Positions 5,421-5,624 of a stretch of DNA of 5,624 bases are shown one piece after another. The DNA lies in contig JAUVKB010000142.1 in NCBI GenBank assembly GCA_030596405.1, positions 1-5,624 on the forward strand, given 5' to 3'. Positions within the stretch are counted from its first letter, which is position 1. Each line of letters begins with the position of its first letter. The notes beneath the pieces were generated by a model, which did not search any database, had not been told where the DNA came from, and saw nothing but the letters and a program-made list of their open reading frames with translations. Source of the DNA: Deltaproteobacteria bacterium. GTDB taxonomy: Bacteria > Desulfobacterota > Desulfobacteria > Desulfobacterales > JAUVKB01. The translations under genes were made by a program, and so were the position numbers.

Positions 5421-5624
5421 TATAAACCGAATGTGCAAAAACAAGCCTGTAGCAGTAACAGGTATAGGCATGATTTGTCCGCTGGGAATTTCAACCGATG
5501 AGTGCTGGGGAAAAATGCTGGAGGGAAAATCGGGCATACGCGCAATAACCAAGTTTGACGCAAGTGAATGCGCCACACGGATCGGAGGCCAGCTCCCGGA
5601 TGAATATTTTGCGCTGGAAAAAAA
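5410..5624 (+). CDS. Second FabF-type ketosynthase, N-terminal part (continues beyond window)
   Basis: Only the first 71 codons are present. Residues 13-70 align without gaps to the first ketosynthase in the window: by hand count 41 of 58 positions are identical, including VAVTGIGMICPLG, GKSG and FDASEC. It is therefore a FabF-type ketosynthase and a duplicate of that gene. The active-site Cys and both His residues lie outside the window, so it could be an active condensing enzyme or a chain-length-factor-like partner. The start is uncertain. TTG 5410 overlaps the carrier-protein stop by 11 nt and has an AAGGAG site; ATG 5431 has none but would give a neater N-terminus (MCKNKPVAVTG). Overlap with the carrier gene suggests coupled translation, and so a protein needed in step with it. 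Confidence 0.85.
   Translation, partial: MSSSINRMCKNKPVAVTGIGMICPLGISTDECWGKMLEGKSGIRAITKFDASECATRIGGQLPDEYFALEK

Overview
The window looks like part of a bacterial chromosome of moderate, slightly AT-rich composition. It uses several TTG start codons with good Shine-Dalgarno sites. Gene content (an RNase HI with an extra N-terminal domain, stacked FabF/FabH-type genes, a crotonase and a PAPS-type sulfotransferase) would fit a Desulfobacterota-like (former deltaproteobacterial) or similar environmental anaerobe. That placement is a weak inference from style, not from a marker gene.

Layout. Positions 1-379 (minus strand) hold the start of an RNase HI-family gene that runs off the left edge; it is housekeeping in character. 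Positions 380-610 form a divergent intergenic region. It contains a good sigma70-type promoter reading left into RNase H, a weaker candidate promoter with a perfect TTGACA reading right, and a 13-bp perfect palindrome between them. From 611 to the right edge all genes are on the plus strand: a sulfotransferase (611-1807), a FabF-type ketosynthase (1891-3138), a FabH-fold protein (3151-4278), an enoyl-CoA hydratase/crotonase (4309-5043), an acyl carrier protein (5085-5420) and the first 71 codons of a second FabF-type ketosynthase (5410-5624, cut by the window edge). Gaps are 83, 12, 30 and 41 nt, followed by an 11-nt overlap, so the last five genes look like one operon, with the sulfotransferase probably leading it.

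How the genes could work together. The carrier protein would hold the growing acyl chain. The first ketosynthase, with an intact Cys-His-His triad, would extend it. The crotonase, with both catalytic Glu residues, would handle a 3-hydroxyacyl/enoyl intermediate. The FabH-fold protein would start the chain, release it or move acyl groups. The sulfotransferase would sulfonate a hydroxyl of the product or an intermediate. This is a dissociated (type II) fatty-acid/polyketide-like pathway for a special lipid or secondary metabolite rather than the ordinary fab operon. No ketoreductase, malonyl transferase, enoyl reductase or exporter is visible, so the cluster must continue to the right or borrow these enzymes. 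The product cannot be named from this window.

The most unusual points are the FabH-fold protein, which keeps its Cys but lacks the family's His and Asn, the two closely similar ketosynthases flanking the set, and the carrier protein's acidic, repeated C-terminal tail.
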